The notes: a model not told the origin generated them from the sequence alone. A DNA stretch of 64,000 nucleotides from Cordylochernes scorpioides (GCA_030710605.1 CP092863.1:107804099-107868098); one strand, 5' to 3'. Counted from the first letter of the stretch, positions 45,236 through 55,439 are shown. Numbers and translations: made by a program.

Positions 45236-45484
45236 TCCTTAAGTTTATTCTTTACCTATATGATACTCATTATGGTGCTAATTAATTTATATGCGGCCAA
45301 CTATGAATAATTAACTTCTATCCTTAATTTAGACTTCTTTTTGGTTATTTAGATAACCTTAATTAATAAGTTTAATTTATATTGTTCTGAAAGCTCCTCA
45401 TTTATTGTTCAAATTAACTGATTCTTTGATAAATGTGAACATTTTTCTGATATTTTGCGACGAATTCTTGATTTCCCTCTTTAT

Positions 45485-45937
45485 ATATATATATATCGTA
45501 ATTTAAACAATGTGATATGTAAGTAATAAAGTATGACGTATTTTCTAGTCGTCTCAAAGTGACATCAGCTTGCCACCGTACACCCGGGGGATCTAGAGAG
45601 GGACAAAGAAGGGCGTTGGTCCGGATGTTGACAGTTAGTTAGGTTACAGTGGATATTTTCGGAGAAGCCGCTCAGTGCTAGGTCTCACGGCGACCCTCGT
45701 GGCCGCCGTTTTGGTTCCTCCCTGCCTCCGCGGCTTCATGCAGGACGCCAAGCTTTCCTCAGTTAATGCTTAACTTTCCCCTGGTCCTGGTGCCACGTGA
45801 GACGTACTATGAGAGCGTCTTTTGATCCCAACTTTGTCCTTACTGTCTCGTGCGGACTTCCCACTCTGCACGCCTTGCCACTCAACCCCGACTGCTTCCA
45901 ACTCACTTGTTGGCTTACCCGGGTTTACGACATATAT
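45485..45937 (+). repeat. GC-richer repeat with TCGTAA ends, copy 2
   Basis: TATCGTAATTTAAACAATG to CGGGTTTACGACATA, collinear with 21820-22316 apart from small indels and a deletion near 45580. Confidence 0.65.
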
Positions 45938-45944
45938 ATTCAAA

Positions 45945-46030
45945 AGAGATGCATATATTGGATCTATAATTATTTTATTGTTCCAATATTTCGAGGGGCA
46001 ACTCGCCTCTCTTTATCGAAGATGTTGGTG
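45945..46030 (-). repeat. FB-E repeat
   Basis: On minus: TCGATAAAGAGAGGCGAG, GCCCCTCGAAATATTGG. Stem II (GAG.GGC/GCC.CTC) is kept, the core is not canonical. Confidence 0.45.
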
Positions 46031-46220
46031 TTTTTCACTAAAACATGCGAACACGCGTACACCACTCTCGTTCTACAAGTCCAATGAAAGAATTGTATCT
46101 TTGATTTAACTATTACATACAGCTAATAATTATATTTAATATTACAGATTATTATTTTATCTATGAAAGATAGAGAGATTCATATACAACAGTGTAATTG
46201 TAAATAATTGTGTGTATATG

Positions 46221-46515
46221 TGGTATAATAATATAATAATAAGGTGGGGAGAGAGAAATAAGGACACCACAAGTTTGGAAGAGGAATCCCAGACAACCAG
46301 AGAGAGATACACGGGCCCGGCAACCGCCGGCCGACCGTTCGTGTCGAACCCAATCACCAACTGTCCTAAAAGTCCCAAGGTGTTGACGGACGGGCCCCAT
46401 TTGCCGCCCATTGGAATGTCGCCGCTGTCTCAATTGACCGGACTTTACATCCCATCTCTCTCTGGGCTGGCTCTAGGTTTGCTTTATTATTCCTGGAAGA
46501 GTATATATTATGACA
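46221..46515 (-). mobile_element. solo LTR-like element, minus orientation
   Basis: On minus TGTCATAATATATACTCTTC ... ACCACA. Flanked on both sides by TATG (46217-46220, 46516-46519), a 4-bp target duplication, which supports an LTR retrotransposon. Related to 2961-3269. Confidence 0.65.
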
Positions 46516-46599
46516 TATGCATATTAATTCTAAATTATGGACTGCCAAATCTTCAAAAATATATATTTATATAGATATTCGAAAACATAAGGTAATAAC

Positions 46600-46815
46600 G
46601 AATAATTCAGTAAAATGTTTTGGAATCAGGTTACCCCTATACTGATGAAGGCTATAGCCCGAAACCATGGTTAATAGGTTGTTAGCTGTTCTCTGAGTTT
46701 TCCAAAACTGGTGTTGTGGCTCATTATTTGTCCTCGCCATTACGTTTAATACTGGGGTGATAAACAAAAAAACATTGTTTTAATGTATTTTTAAAGGGAG
46801 AGGTAACTCTTTTAA
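46600..46815 (+). repeat. FB-B2 repeat with hammerhead
   Basis: Ribozyme 46636-46678: CCTATA, CTGATGA, AGGC-TATA-GCCC, GAAACCATGG, cleavage base T, AATAGG. The core is intact, stem I pairs 5 of 6 (first pair A-A), and stem II is 3 bp plus an A-C mismatch. Then AAAACTGGTGTTGTGGC and AAAGGGAGAGGTAAC. Confidence 0.65.
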
Positions 46816-46834
46816 ACATATAATATTTTCATAG

Positions 46835-47127
46835 AATACACTCATGGACAAAACTTAAGGAAGTTGTACCTTTCAGCATGTATATCGGGATTGAGACAAT
46901 AACTCTGAAAGATACACTCATGGCCAAAACTTAAGGATGCTGTACCTTTCAGCATGTATATCGGGATTGAGACAATAACTCTGAAAGATATTTGATACAC
47001 AGTGATCTTTATTGAAGATACACGAGGTAATCAAGTTTGACCAAAATTGTTTCCATAAAAAAAAAAAAAAAAAACACGACCGACGACATCAAAGACTTAC
47101 CACTTCAATTTTTGTTCATGAGTGTTT
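46835..47127 (+). mobile_element. Tc1-type MITE with two 76-bp units
   Basis: The clearest whole element: starts ACACTCATGGACAAAACTTA, two units, tail CAGTGATCTTTATTGAAGA, A-run, CGACCGACGACATCAAAG, ends TTTTTGTTCATGAGTGTTTA, an inverted copy of the start. Confidence 0.82.
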
Positions 47128-47889
47128 ATATAATTTAAAGTAACAATAAACAGTGAATAAATATATAAATATTATTTTTATATAAATATAGTGCATATTG
47201 ATAAATCCATAAATAACATCAAGTATTTTTTTTTAAACAAAACCTTCTATATACATTAAATATAAAAGAGATTACCGATATATTTTAAATTGAATAAAAC
47301 AACGCAAAGTTTTCAAAAGTCTTTCTCTATTAAATCAATTTACATTTTTAATATCCATTTTAATGTAAATAGCTCCCACCAAATGTTTCCCTTCCCAAAA
47401 TGCCATTAGGTTCTTTATTTTAAAAGCAAGGTAAATAATCGTATGTTGGGAAAAAACACGTTCACATTTACCCTCTTAATGGAACCACTTTTTTAGCCAT
47501 TAAATTCCTCCCAAATAAAGCAATAGCTAAAAAAAACTATGCACCCTCTATAGTTGTATATATAAATATAGAAAAAAAACGAAAAATATATATATTTAAT
47601 ACACAACGGAGTAACGGTATTATTTTTTTAAACTAAATAAAAATACCATTTATCACAGTGTTGTCGGTTTCAGATTTTCGTAGTCAATAATAATAATATT
47701 GAAATATATCGTCTGTGTGTTTAGCTATAGAATTGTTTTATAAAATTTTTGTAACTATATTCCGTGAATTATTAAATAATTTTTATTGTGGTATATTTTG
47801 ATTAATTTCCTATTTTCTCTCTATTTTTATTTTGAATACGATATCACACAGATTTGACAAATACAGATTTACATATTTTTGGTTTTAAA

Positions 47890-48440
47890 GATTACATATT
47901 TACATAGTTTTCAATTTAAGTATTACATATTTACAGAGTATCTTCGATTTAACGATTACCTATTAACATAATGTCTTCGATTTAACGATTAAATATTTAT
48001 AGTAATTATTCGATTTACCGATTACATATTTATACCAATTATTCGATTTAACGATTACATATTTTCATCATTTCTTATATTTAGCGATTACCAATTAATA
48101 TCATGTCTTCGATTTAACGATTAGATATTTTCATCATTTCTCCGATTTAACGATTACCTATTTTCACCATTTCTTCGATTTAGCGATTAAATATTTTAAT
48201 ATTTTCTTCGAGATATAACGATTACATATTTACATCAATTCCTCGATTTAACGATTACATATTAAGATCATTTCTTCGATTTAACGATTACATATTAACA
48301 TCATTTCCTCGATTCAACAATTACAGATTTGATTTTCGATTTAGCAATAAGTAATTTACACCATATATTCGATATAACGATTAGAGATGTGCAACCATTT
48401 CTTCGATTCAACGATTATATATTTGATAATTTTACAGATT
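47890..48440 (+). repeat. minisatellite, about 33-36 bp unit
   Basis: About 15 units of TTCGATTTAACGATTACATA plus TTTACATCATTTC, each diverged. No coding frame. Confidence 0.85.
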
Positions 48441-48811
48441 TAATCATTTAAAATTTCATCTTATAAAATGAAAATTTTAAATTTATATTTAGACTTCACA
48501 ACATTCTCTATTGACACTTTTTACATTTTTACGATAGGTATCGTTTTACGCTAATATATAATTATCTGATTACGATGAATATTTATTAAAATTTAGTCTG
48601 TTTTTTCTTACTAATTTAAAAATGAAAAAGCAACTTTAAAAGAAAGGTAAGAAACCTTGATTAAACTAATATAATATCGCGAGTTGAAACTGTTGCAGAA
48701 AATCGCTCATCGGAAAGAACGCATTTTTTAGATGGAGGGAAATTCGTAAAAGTGGGCTAAGTGATATGTCTCTATAGGGTGTTCCAGAATTTTCCATACA
48801 AACATGCCTAT

Positions 48812-49265
48812 GTACACTCATGGACAAAACTTAAGGAAGTTGTACCTTTTAGCATGTATATTGGGATTCAGACAATAACTCTGAAAGATACACTCATGGA
48901 AAAAACTTAAGGAAATTGTACCTTTTAGCATGTATGTCGGGATTCAGACAATAACTCTTAAAGATACACTCATGGACAAAACTTAAGGAAGTTGTACCTT
49001 TTAGCATGTATATCGGGATTGAGACAATAACTCTAAAAGATACACTCATGGACAAAACTTAGGGTAGTTGTACCTTTTAGCATGTATATCGGGATTCAGG
49101 CAATAACTCTGAAAGATACACTCATGGACAAAACTTAAGGAAGTTGTACCTTTTAGCATGTATATCGGGATTCAGACAATAACTCTGAAAGATATTTGAT
49201 AAACAGTGACCTTTATTGAAGACACGAAATAACTCAGTATGAACAAGTGCGACATCAAAGTCTTA
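48812..49265 (+). mobile_element. Tc1-type MITE with five 76-bp units
   Basis: Units from 48814 with ACACTCATGGACAAAACTTA, tail CAGTGACCTTTATTGAAGAC; the 3' end is eroded (GCGACATCAAAGTCTTACC). Confidence 0.82.
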
Positions 49266-49269
49266 CCAG

Positions 49270-50270
49270 TGTACTTCTACTTGCTTACTCGCGATGATAA
49301 TGCATTCCATTTCAAACATATTTTAAATTAGGTTTCTGTCCAGTTTTATTTCTACTCTATATTAGAAGTCTAAAATTTTGCACACTTGCATCTTCATCGG
49401 GATAGAGCAAGTTTACGAATTTTAAGACTTTCTATATATATATATATATATGGTCTGGAGTCAAAATTAAAATTTCAAGTTAGATTTTTATAAAAATTAT
49501 AACTTGAACACCGTGATTGACCCTGATATTTACATGGTAAAGGATACAATTTCCTTAAGTTTTGTCCATGAATGTATTTCTAAATATTTCAGTCGATTAT
49601 TTAAGTTATCAAACTATGCCATAAAAGTTGCATTTATTTATCTACCTACTTTAATAATTCGAAATAATCTAAAAGTCATGTCTAAATCAAAACTCTCTTC
49701 AATTTATTTAAAGGGAGAAATATTTAAATAAATAAATGCCGACTTTGTAAAGTATCAAAAGAAAATTTTTAAAAGGCAGCAGACTGTCACAATCTTCTGC
49801 TGCCCATTTTTATCACGTAAATCATTACCTGGGCGTTGTTAAAAGTTTGGTGTAAAATTAATAAACCTTTGTTAGGCCTAACTTGTTAGCACAACTCTCG
49901 CTTGCCCAATTTTCTCTAATAACTGACGTCTTTTGACTGTTAATTCTTGGCATCTGCTGCTGCTAACACTTTTTTTAAAATAATAATAAATAGTTTGAGA
50001 GATATTTATGTAAAGTAATTGGTCTGAAGGTGAATTGAATGTTGATTTGAACTCTTGGAAGAGAATAATAGAATTTGGACTTGATGTACTGAATAGGAAT
50101 TTATGAAGATAAAAATATAAGAGGTCGAATTAAAGAAAGTTACCTCTACTGTACCTGCTCAAGAATAGAAAAAGGGGGAAGGAGGAATTATTCTAAATTG
50201 TCGTTAAGTTTTAAGATGAATTGATATATTTCCTTATTAATACACTCATAGACATACACACATATATACA
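49270..50270. other. no gene seen
   Basis: AT-rich. Holds one inverted fragment of the 76-bp unit at about 49530-49575 (TACATGGTAAAGGATACAAT, TTTGTCCATGAATGTA) and a 15-bp dyad near 49780 (GGCAGCAGACTG). Otherwise nothing recognised. Confidence 0.5.
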
Positions 50271-50274
50271 CTTA

Positions 50275-50696
50275 CTAGCCGAATGACCCGGGCAACGCCC
50301 GTGTTTTACCCGATTGAATGTTTTGATTCAAATACTATTTGTTACAATTATAAATTGGCGCCTTATATAAATGAATATGTTAGTTAATAACTATAGCCTA
50401 TGTGTTTTATCTGTCTATGTACTGTTGGCTTCCGTAGGCGTCTCTTACTGGGAAAAAGAAAGAGAGGATTCCATTTTGTTATTAACTAATATATGCATTT
50501 ATTTAAGGAGCGACCTGCTCCAACACAAAGGTTACAAAAACGAAAAAGCGAGTGGGGAGGGGCATGATGGGGGGGGGGGGGGGGGGCAAAGGTGGCGTGA
50601 TCGTAGCCGACCAATAGGAGGGCGCCATTCCAAAAAAAAAAGCAAACGGTGACAGAGATGACTGATGAAGAATGACGCTCGTAACTGTATATAGAA
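50275..50696 (-). mobile_element. non-autonomous Helitron
   Basis: On minus it starts near TCTATATACAGTTACGAGCG and ends GGGCGTTGCCCGGGTCATTC, GGCTAG before T. Hairpin CGGGC-GTT-GCCCG. Contains a 16-base G-run. It sits in the left end of a Tc1-type MITE whose ACAAAACTTAAGGAAG resumes at 50700. Confidence 0.85.
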
Positions 50697-50697
50697 T

Positions 50698-50905
50698 AGA
50701 CAAAACTTAAGGAAGTTGTACCTTTTAGCATGTATATCCGGATTCAGACAATAATTCTGAAAGATATTACAGTGACCTTTATTGATGACACACGAGATAA
50801 TCAAGTGTAAACAAAATTGCCTCTGTTTTCCTAAAAAAAAAAGAAAGAAACAGACGACCGGCGACATCAAATATTTTTCACTTCCTTAAGTTTTGTTCTC
50901 GAAAG
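50698..50905 (+). mobile_element. Tc1-type MITE remainder
   Basis: GACAAAACTTAAGGAAGTTG, one 76-bp unit, tail CAGTGACCTTTATTGATGAC, A-run, CGACCGGCGACATCAA, end CTTCCTTAAGTTTTGTTC. Confidence 0.75.
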
Positions 50906-50919
50906 TCAATGCTTTTATC

Positions 50920-51026
50920 ATTATTACCCTTAGTACACGTGGTACAGGCCATGGTAATCATGGTGGGTAGTAGTTTGCGACTAATTAACTACACATGTGA
51001 AAAGCAGTTCAACTTTGCACTTCCAA
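50920..51026 (-). mobile_element. SINE family 2 fragment
   Basis: ACACGTGGTACAGGCCATGG and CACATGTGAAAAGCAGTTC; cut off abruptly at an FB-A edge. Confidence 0.55.
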
Positions 51027-51029
51027 TAC

Positions 51030-51560
51030 CATTTCTGAGATTCCGCCCTTTAGTGTAGCATATATAAACACTAGCCGAATGACCTGGGCAACGCCCGTGT
51101 TTTACCCGATTGAATGTTTTTATTCAAATATTATTTGTTACAATTATAAATTGGCGCCTTAAATAAATGCATATATTAGTTAATAACTATAGCCTATGTG
51201 CTTTATCTGTCTATGTACTGTTGGCTTCCGTAGGCGTCTCATACTGGGAAAAAGAAAGAGAGGATTCCATTTAGTTATTAACTAATATATGCATTTATTT
51301 AAGGAGCGACCCGCTCCAACACAATAGTTACAAAAACGAAAAAGCGAGTGGAGGAGGCATGATGGGGGGGGGGGGGGGGGGGCAAAGGTGGCGTGATCGT
51401 AGCCAACCAATAGGAGGGCGCCATTCCAAAAAAAAAGCAAACGGTGACAGAGATGATTAGGAGATGAAGAATGACGCTCGTAGCTGTATATAGAATAATT
51501 GTCCAATACAATATTAGAGGTATAAAGAAGCGATCTGGTAGATTAAACTGGCTCTTGTAA
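51030..51560. repeat. FB-A fragment split by a Helitron
   Basis: Left part AATACCATTTCTGAGATTCC to TATATAAACA, right part AATTGTCCAATACAATATTA to GATCTGGTAG. Other FB-A copies show these joined (for example near 7330). Confidence 0.7.
51071..51495 (-). mobile_element. non-autonomous Helitron
   Basis: Close relative of 50275-50696 with the same ends, a 20-base G-run at about 51363 and a hairpin near CTAG. Inserted in FB-A. Confidence 0.82.
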
Positions 51561-51679
51561 TTTTTATTTGTCGTAGCTTGACAAATATATAAATAGAGCT
51601 CTATCATCGAAGGTTTTCAATACATTTTAAATCAAATAATTATTCCATATATATATATATATATATATTAAAAATAAAA

Positions 51680-51800
51680 AGGCATATCCTGACCAGGAGC
51701 ATATGTGCTTTTCAGATGGCGCTCTGCCTTCTGAAAAGCACATATGCTCCTGGTCAGGATATGCCTTTTTTATTTTTAATATCAAGACCTGACCTTTTTA
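51680..51800. repeat. short FB-C palindrome
   Basis: GGCATATCCTGACCAGGAGC, ATATGTGCTTTTCAG and their complements meet at AGATGGCGCTCTGCC. Only the outer arm of FB-C, so a minimal foldback. Confidence 0.75.
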
Positions 51801-51833
51801 TTTTTCTATTGTTTTTTCATATATATATACATT

Positions 51834-51974
51834 TAAACCTGTCTATAGCGCCCCCTCTTGAGACTCACTAAAATATGGTTCTATAGAGAGGGGGTGCTAT
51901 AGACAGGTCACTTTAATGTAAATCGCATCGTACTAAATATTTAAAATCGGGCGCTATAGAGAGGTTTAACTGTA
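51834..51974. mobile_element. pogo-like MITE
   Basis: Ends TTAAACCTGTCTATAGCGCC and GGGCGCTATAGAGAGGTTTA, followed by ACTGTA. An internal dyad of the same sequence is near 51900. Confidence 0.65.
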
Positions 51975-52339
51975 TTGATAAATATATACTTTTATATAAA
52001 TATTATAGGTGTCAAAAATATGTATTATTTTGAATCTATATAAATACCTCACGATTAATAAAATATTAATTTTGATATTCCACTGAAGGTATACACGTAT
52101 TGTAGATGGGTAAAAAGAGACACCAAGTGACATAATTGGAGTGTAGAGAGTGAAGTCAATTGACAGAAGTAGTCATGTGTCACTTTGGTCAAATGTCACC
52201 ATAACTTTCCGGATATCTTCTGATTCGGTACACCTGTCACCTCCCGATATCCGGTTACACTCAGTAAAAGTGGCCAGACGTTTTTTTTTTTATCCCTTTA
52301 AGTTCGTTCTTTTTATCTCTCTTTTTTTTTTTAGCAAGA

Positions 52340-52600
52340 TCAAATATGTGAACAATAGTTACCCAGAAATTATTCGAAAAAGTAAAAAATTAATAGGTAA
52401 AAAGTTTCTTTTGATTTTAAATTTGCAAGCTTTCGAGAAATATATACTGCTCTTCAACGAGCTATTACTCTATGTATTTAAAGATTGTACATAGAGAATC
52501 AGCCCGTTGAAGAAGAGTATATTTGTTCGAAAGCTTGAAAATTTAAAATAAAATAAAAAAATTTACCTGATTTTTATTTTTACTTTTCTAAGATCAAATA
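52340..52600. repeat. inverted hairpin repeat
   Basis: Same family as 42720-42905: GCAAGCTTTCGAGAAATA ... CAGCCCGTTGAAGAAGAG ... GTTCGAAAGCTTG. Confidence 0.5.
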
Positions 52601-52615
52601 TAACTAAAGAAAATA

Positions 52616-52836
52616 CAGTAGACTCTCCTATAACGCGAGTTTTTACAAGGCGATAAAAAAATTGCGACAAATTTATTTATACAACGCGAATTTTCGTATA
52701 ACGCGTTATAAAATAAAAAACAATTTACCTTAACAACATTCGCGTTATACAAGTTTTATTTCGTACAACGCGAATTCCTATAACGCGATTTCATACAACA
52801 CGGAACACATTAATCGCGTTATAGGAGAGTTTACTG
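52616..52836. mobile_element. pogo-like MITE (221 bp)
   Basis: CAGTAGACTCTCCTATAACG and CGTTATAGGAGAGTTTACTG are inverted ends, flanked by TA. The interior is a chain of ATAACGCG/ACGCGAA words. Confidence 0.8.
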
Positions 52837-53086
52837 TATGTGAAATTCTGTATATAAGAAATTCAAACTATTTTAGACACCTATGATTATTTTCATGATA
52901 AAATAATTATCTACTGTCTTTATTACAATGATAAAATTAATGGGAAGGCCTGGCTCATCAGTGATGAACCCTCCAATCAGTTTCGCTAGTTTAATCTACC
53001 ATATCGTTGTAATATTGAAAATTTTGCCGTTTTATTTTTACACTATTACTAAAGCTAGACTCTTGGAATGTGTATTGTAAATGAAA

Positions 53087-53396
53087 TATACTTATATAAT
53101 TGCCTTATTCTGTCTGTGTGAAGTTCACTGTGTGAAGTTCAAGGATAGATTTTGGTCAGAATGGCCATTTCTCATAAGCATTGATGGTTCAGTGGTAAAA
53201 TGGTCGCCTACCAGGCGGGCGGCCCGGGTTCGATTCCCGGCCGATGCTTTTTTTTTTTTTTTACAATTTTTAAAACTCATTTATATATTATACAAGGATG
53301 ACATTCACGGCGCCAATTTATAATTGTAACGAATAGAATTTGAATAAAAGCATTTAATCGGGTAAAACCCGGACGTTGCCCGGGTCATTCGGCTAG
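53087..53396 (+). mobile_element. Helitron carrying a tRNA-Gly-like sequence
   Basis: Starts TATACTTATATAATTGCC after A (TC to TA change) and ends GACGTTGCCCGGGTCATTC, GGCTAG before T. A hairpin CCCGG...CCGGG precedes the end. The 5' 60 bases match the Helitron at 56555 and the 3' 90 bases (GGCGCCAATTTATAATTG, TTTAATCGGGTAAAACC) match 50275. The tRNA-like segment is in the middle. The FB-A host has an empty site elsewhere. Confidence 0.85.
53178..53247 (+). tRNA. tRNA-Gly-like sequence with ACC anticodon, probably a pseudogene
   Basis: 70 bases aligning without gaps to animal tRNA-Gly(GCC) as I know it. The A box (TGGTTCAGTGGTA) and B box (GGTTCGATTCC) are intact, and a 15-base T-run terminator follows at once. 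The anticodon loop is CTACCAG, giving ACC in place of GCC. Mismatches at pairs 7-66 and 27-43 and about eight substitutions in all suggest decay. Pol III transcription is plausible; charging is doubtful. Confidence 0.65.
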
Positions 53397-53479
53397 TGTA
53401 GACATAAGCTTTGAGGATATACACAGTAAAGAAAATACATATAATGATAAATTTTGAAATTAGAGCAATCCATAAATAA

Positions 53480-53690
53480 ATCTTTAAATAAAAAGGTATA
53501 TATTGGATCAAAATATCATTTATTTTATCAATATTTCAGTTGCCCGAACGCCAACCTTTATCAAGATGTTATAATTTTAAAATATTACTTTAAAATGTTA
53601 TAACACCTTGATAAAGGTTGGCGTTCAGCCAACTGAAATATTGGTAAAATAAATGATATTTTGATCCAATATATGCCTTTTTATTTAAAT
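53480..53690. repeat. FB-E foldback, two inverted copies
   Basis: Arms CCAATATTTCAGTTGCC-like and complement around AAAATATTACTTTAAAATG. On plus (53600-53660): ACACC, TTGATAA, (A)GGTTGGC-GTTCA-GCCAACT, GAAA, TATT, GGTA. Confidence 0.6.
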
Positions 53691-53994
53691 AATGAAAAAT
53701 ATTTTTGGAAATAAAAAGAAGTAGCAAGTCAGAAAACAAAAATAATAAACAAATGACTAATTTAAATAAGCCTTTTCTAACTATATATTGTAATTACTGT
53801 AGCGATAGGCCGGTGTTAATCTGGCAGGAAATGAACAACTATATTTGATGATTCAAAAGGTTATGAGGCTTTATTATACAAGTGATAATGAGACACAAAT
53901 TGAACCAATGTTGGTCCAATCAATCCTGAACTATCTGTTTAGGCTAGACTCGGCTTCTCTTGCCTCAGTGGACTTTATCTTCTCTAACTCTTGA

Positions 53995-54270
53995 CCTCAA
54001 CCTCTTTATCCTTAGGCTTCTGTAACCTCTTTATCTTTAGGCTTCTGTAACCTCTTTATCTCTAGGCTTCTGTAACCTCTTTATCTTTAGGCTTCTGTAA
54101 CCTCTTTATCTTTAGGCTTCTGTAACCTCTTTATCTTTAGGCTTCTGTAACCTCTTTATCTTTAGGCTTCTGTAACCTCTTTAGCTTTAGGCTTCTGTAA
54201 CCTCTTTATCTCTAGGCTTCTTGAACCTCTTTATCTTTAGGCTTCTTGAACCTCTTTAGGCTTCTTGGTT
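53995..54270 (+). repeat. 25-bp minisatellite, about ten units
   Basis: Unit AACCTCTTTATCTTTAGGCT plus TCTGT, highly uniform at first and drifting toward GCTTCTTGAACC at the end. Confidence 0.92.
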
Positions 54271-54639
54271 CCAATGAACCTCCTTTGCCTCTTAACCTCT
54301 GGGTTCCAATGAACCTCTCTAGATCTGCAGATTCTCACTCTCCCCGCGCGCGCCCGTCTTCTCTTCTCCTACCCTTTCTCCTCTCTGGCATCTTGATGTT
54401 ATCCTAGTTTTTATAGGAAACGCGCTGTACCTAATTTTAATCTGTGGAAGTTGATTTACATAGATCTTTTCCTAAAGCCTAGTTTGCATAAAATCTTCTT
54501 TCTTTTAATCTTGCAAAATTTGCCTAGGCTTTCTTACAAATATATAATATGCTTTGAGAGCATTGCTCTTCCGCGAATTTGAAAGTCAAATATTTTTAAA
54601 ACACAATTTTAATACGATGGCATTAACGCGTAATCTGTT

Positions 54640-54960
54640 ATAAGAATTGCAGTAAGGGCAGTAGAAAGATCAGTAATCTTTTTATTAGCTCGACGTTTCG
54701 ACAAAAATCTTTTGTCCTCGTCCGGAGCAAACAAAAATTAAAACATTTGGCAAAGCGTTAAAAATTATTCTAAGGCTGCAAGGGCGTTCTCACACGGCAT
54801 TTAATATTTTGTACAATATCTAAAGCACGAGTCAAAAATTTAATTCAATTTATTCTTTCTTTTTAAAATAATTGAATATAAATGTAATGTATATAAATAA
54901 ACATAATGTAATCTCTAATTACTAGATTTATAATGATCTTTAAAAAAACAAAAATAATAT
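54640..54960 (-). repeat. FB-D repeat with near-intact hammerhead
   Basis: Ribozyme 54688-54728 on minus: GCTC, CGGACGA, G, GACAAAA-GATT-TTTGTC, GAAACGTC, GAGC. Stem I pairs 4 of 4 and the cleavage site is GTC; the one core change is U4 to G, shared with 7673-7714. It sits inside an FB-A remnant. Confidence 0.6.
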
Positions 54961-55229
54961 AATACATTGTTTTCAAATTTAATATATTAGAGCATTATAA
55001 ATATATCTTTTTTATATATAAAAGTCGCCATATTTTCCTCTTTTTTTATGGGTTTTAATTATCTTTTGTTAGGCCTAATGGGTTTTGTTTTCTTGGCGGG
55101 AAAATGTCGGTAATATACCTTCCAAAAAATATCTTTTGGGCGTAAATTATTCTTTTGGTGCAGTAACATTTTTTCCCTCATTTTTTTCTATATAAATACA
55201 GAGAGTTTATTTTTTATTTTATTTTATGA

Positions 55230-55430
55230 AAATTCGAAACTATTATAGACGTGTATGTTTCTTTTTAAAATTAAACAATATCTACTGCCCTTAATGCAAT
55301 AGAAAAATTAATGGGAGGGCCTGGCTTTTTACATTTCAGTAAATAGAGTAGAAATTGTTTATTTTTTAAAAGAATCATACTCGTCTATAATATTTTCGAA
55401 TTTTCATAATAGATGGCGCGCTAATGTATC
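55230..55430. repeat. FB-A fragment
   Basis: GACGTGTATGTTTCTTTTT, AATGGGAGGGCCTGGC, then a deletion of the core, TAGATGGCGCGCTAATG at the edge. Confidence 0.6.
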
Positions 55431-55439
55431 ATAATATAG

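Larger units (their letters stand above)
52870..53440 (-). repeat. FB-A repeat split by a Helitron
   Basis: On minus, 53005-52930 shows CTGATTGGAGGGTTC, ATCACTGATGAGCCAGG. AGACTCTTGGAATG (53058) and ACATAAGCTTTGAGGATA (53402) are adjacent in unsplit copies such as 10320-10370. Confidence 0.7.

Noticed and set aside
46212..46574. 120-residue ORF
   Set aside because: Lies over the LTR-like element; a similar frame is not kept in the copy at 2961.
47890..48440. 33-36 bp repeats, considered as CRISPR-like
   Set aside because: Units are contiguous and diverged with no unique spacers.
53178..53247. Functional host tRNA-Gly gene
   Set aside because: Located inside a Helitron, with an altered anticodon and mismatched stems; kept only as a tRNA-like feature.
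53995..54270. Telomere-like repeat (TTAGG family)
   Set aside because: The unit is 25 bp (AACCTCTTTATCTTTAGGCT plus TCTGT), not a short telomeric repeat; the AACC and TTAGG words are incidental.
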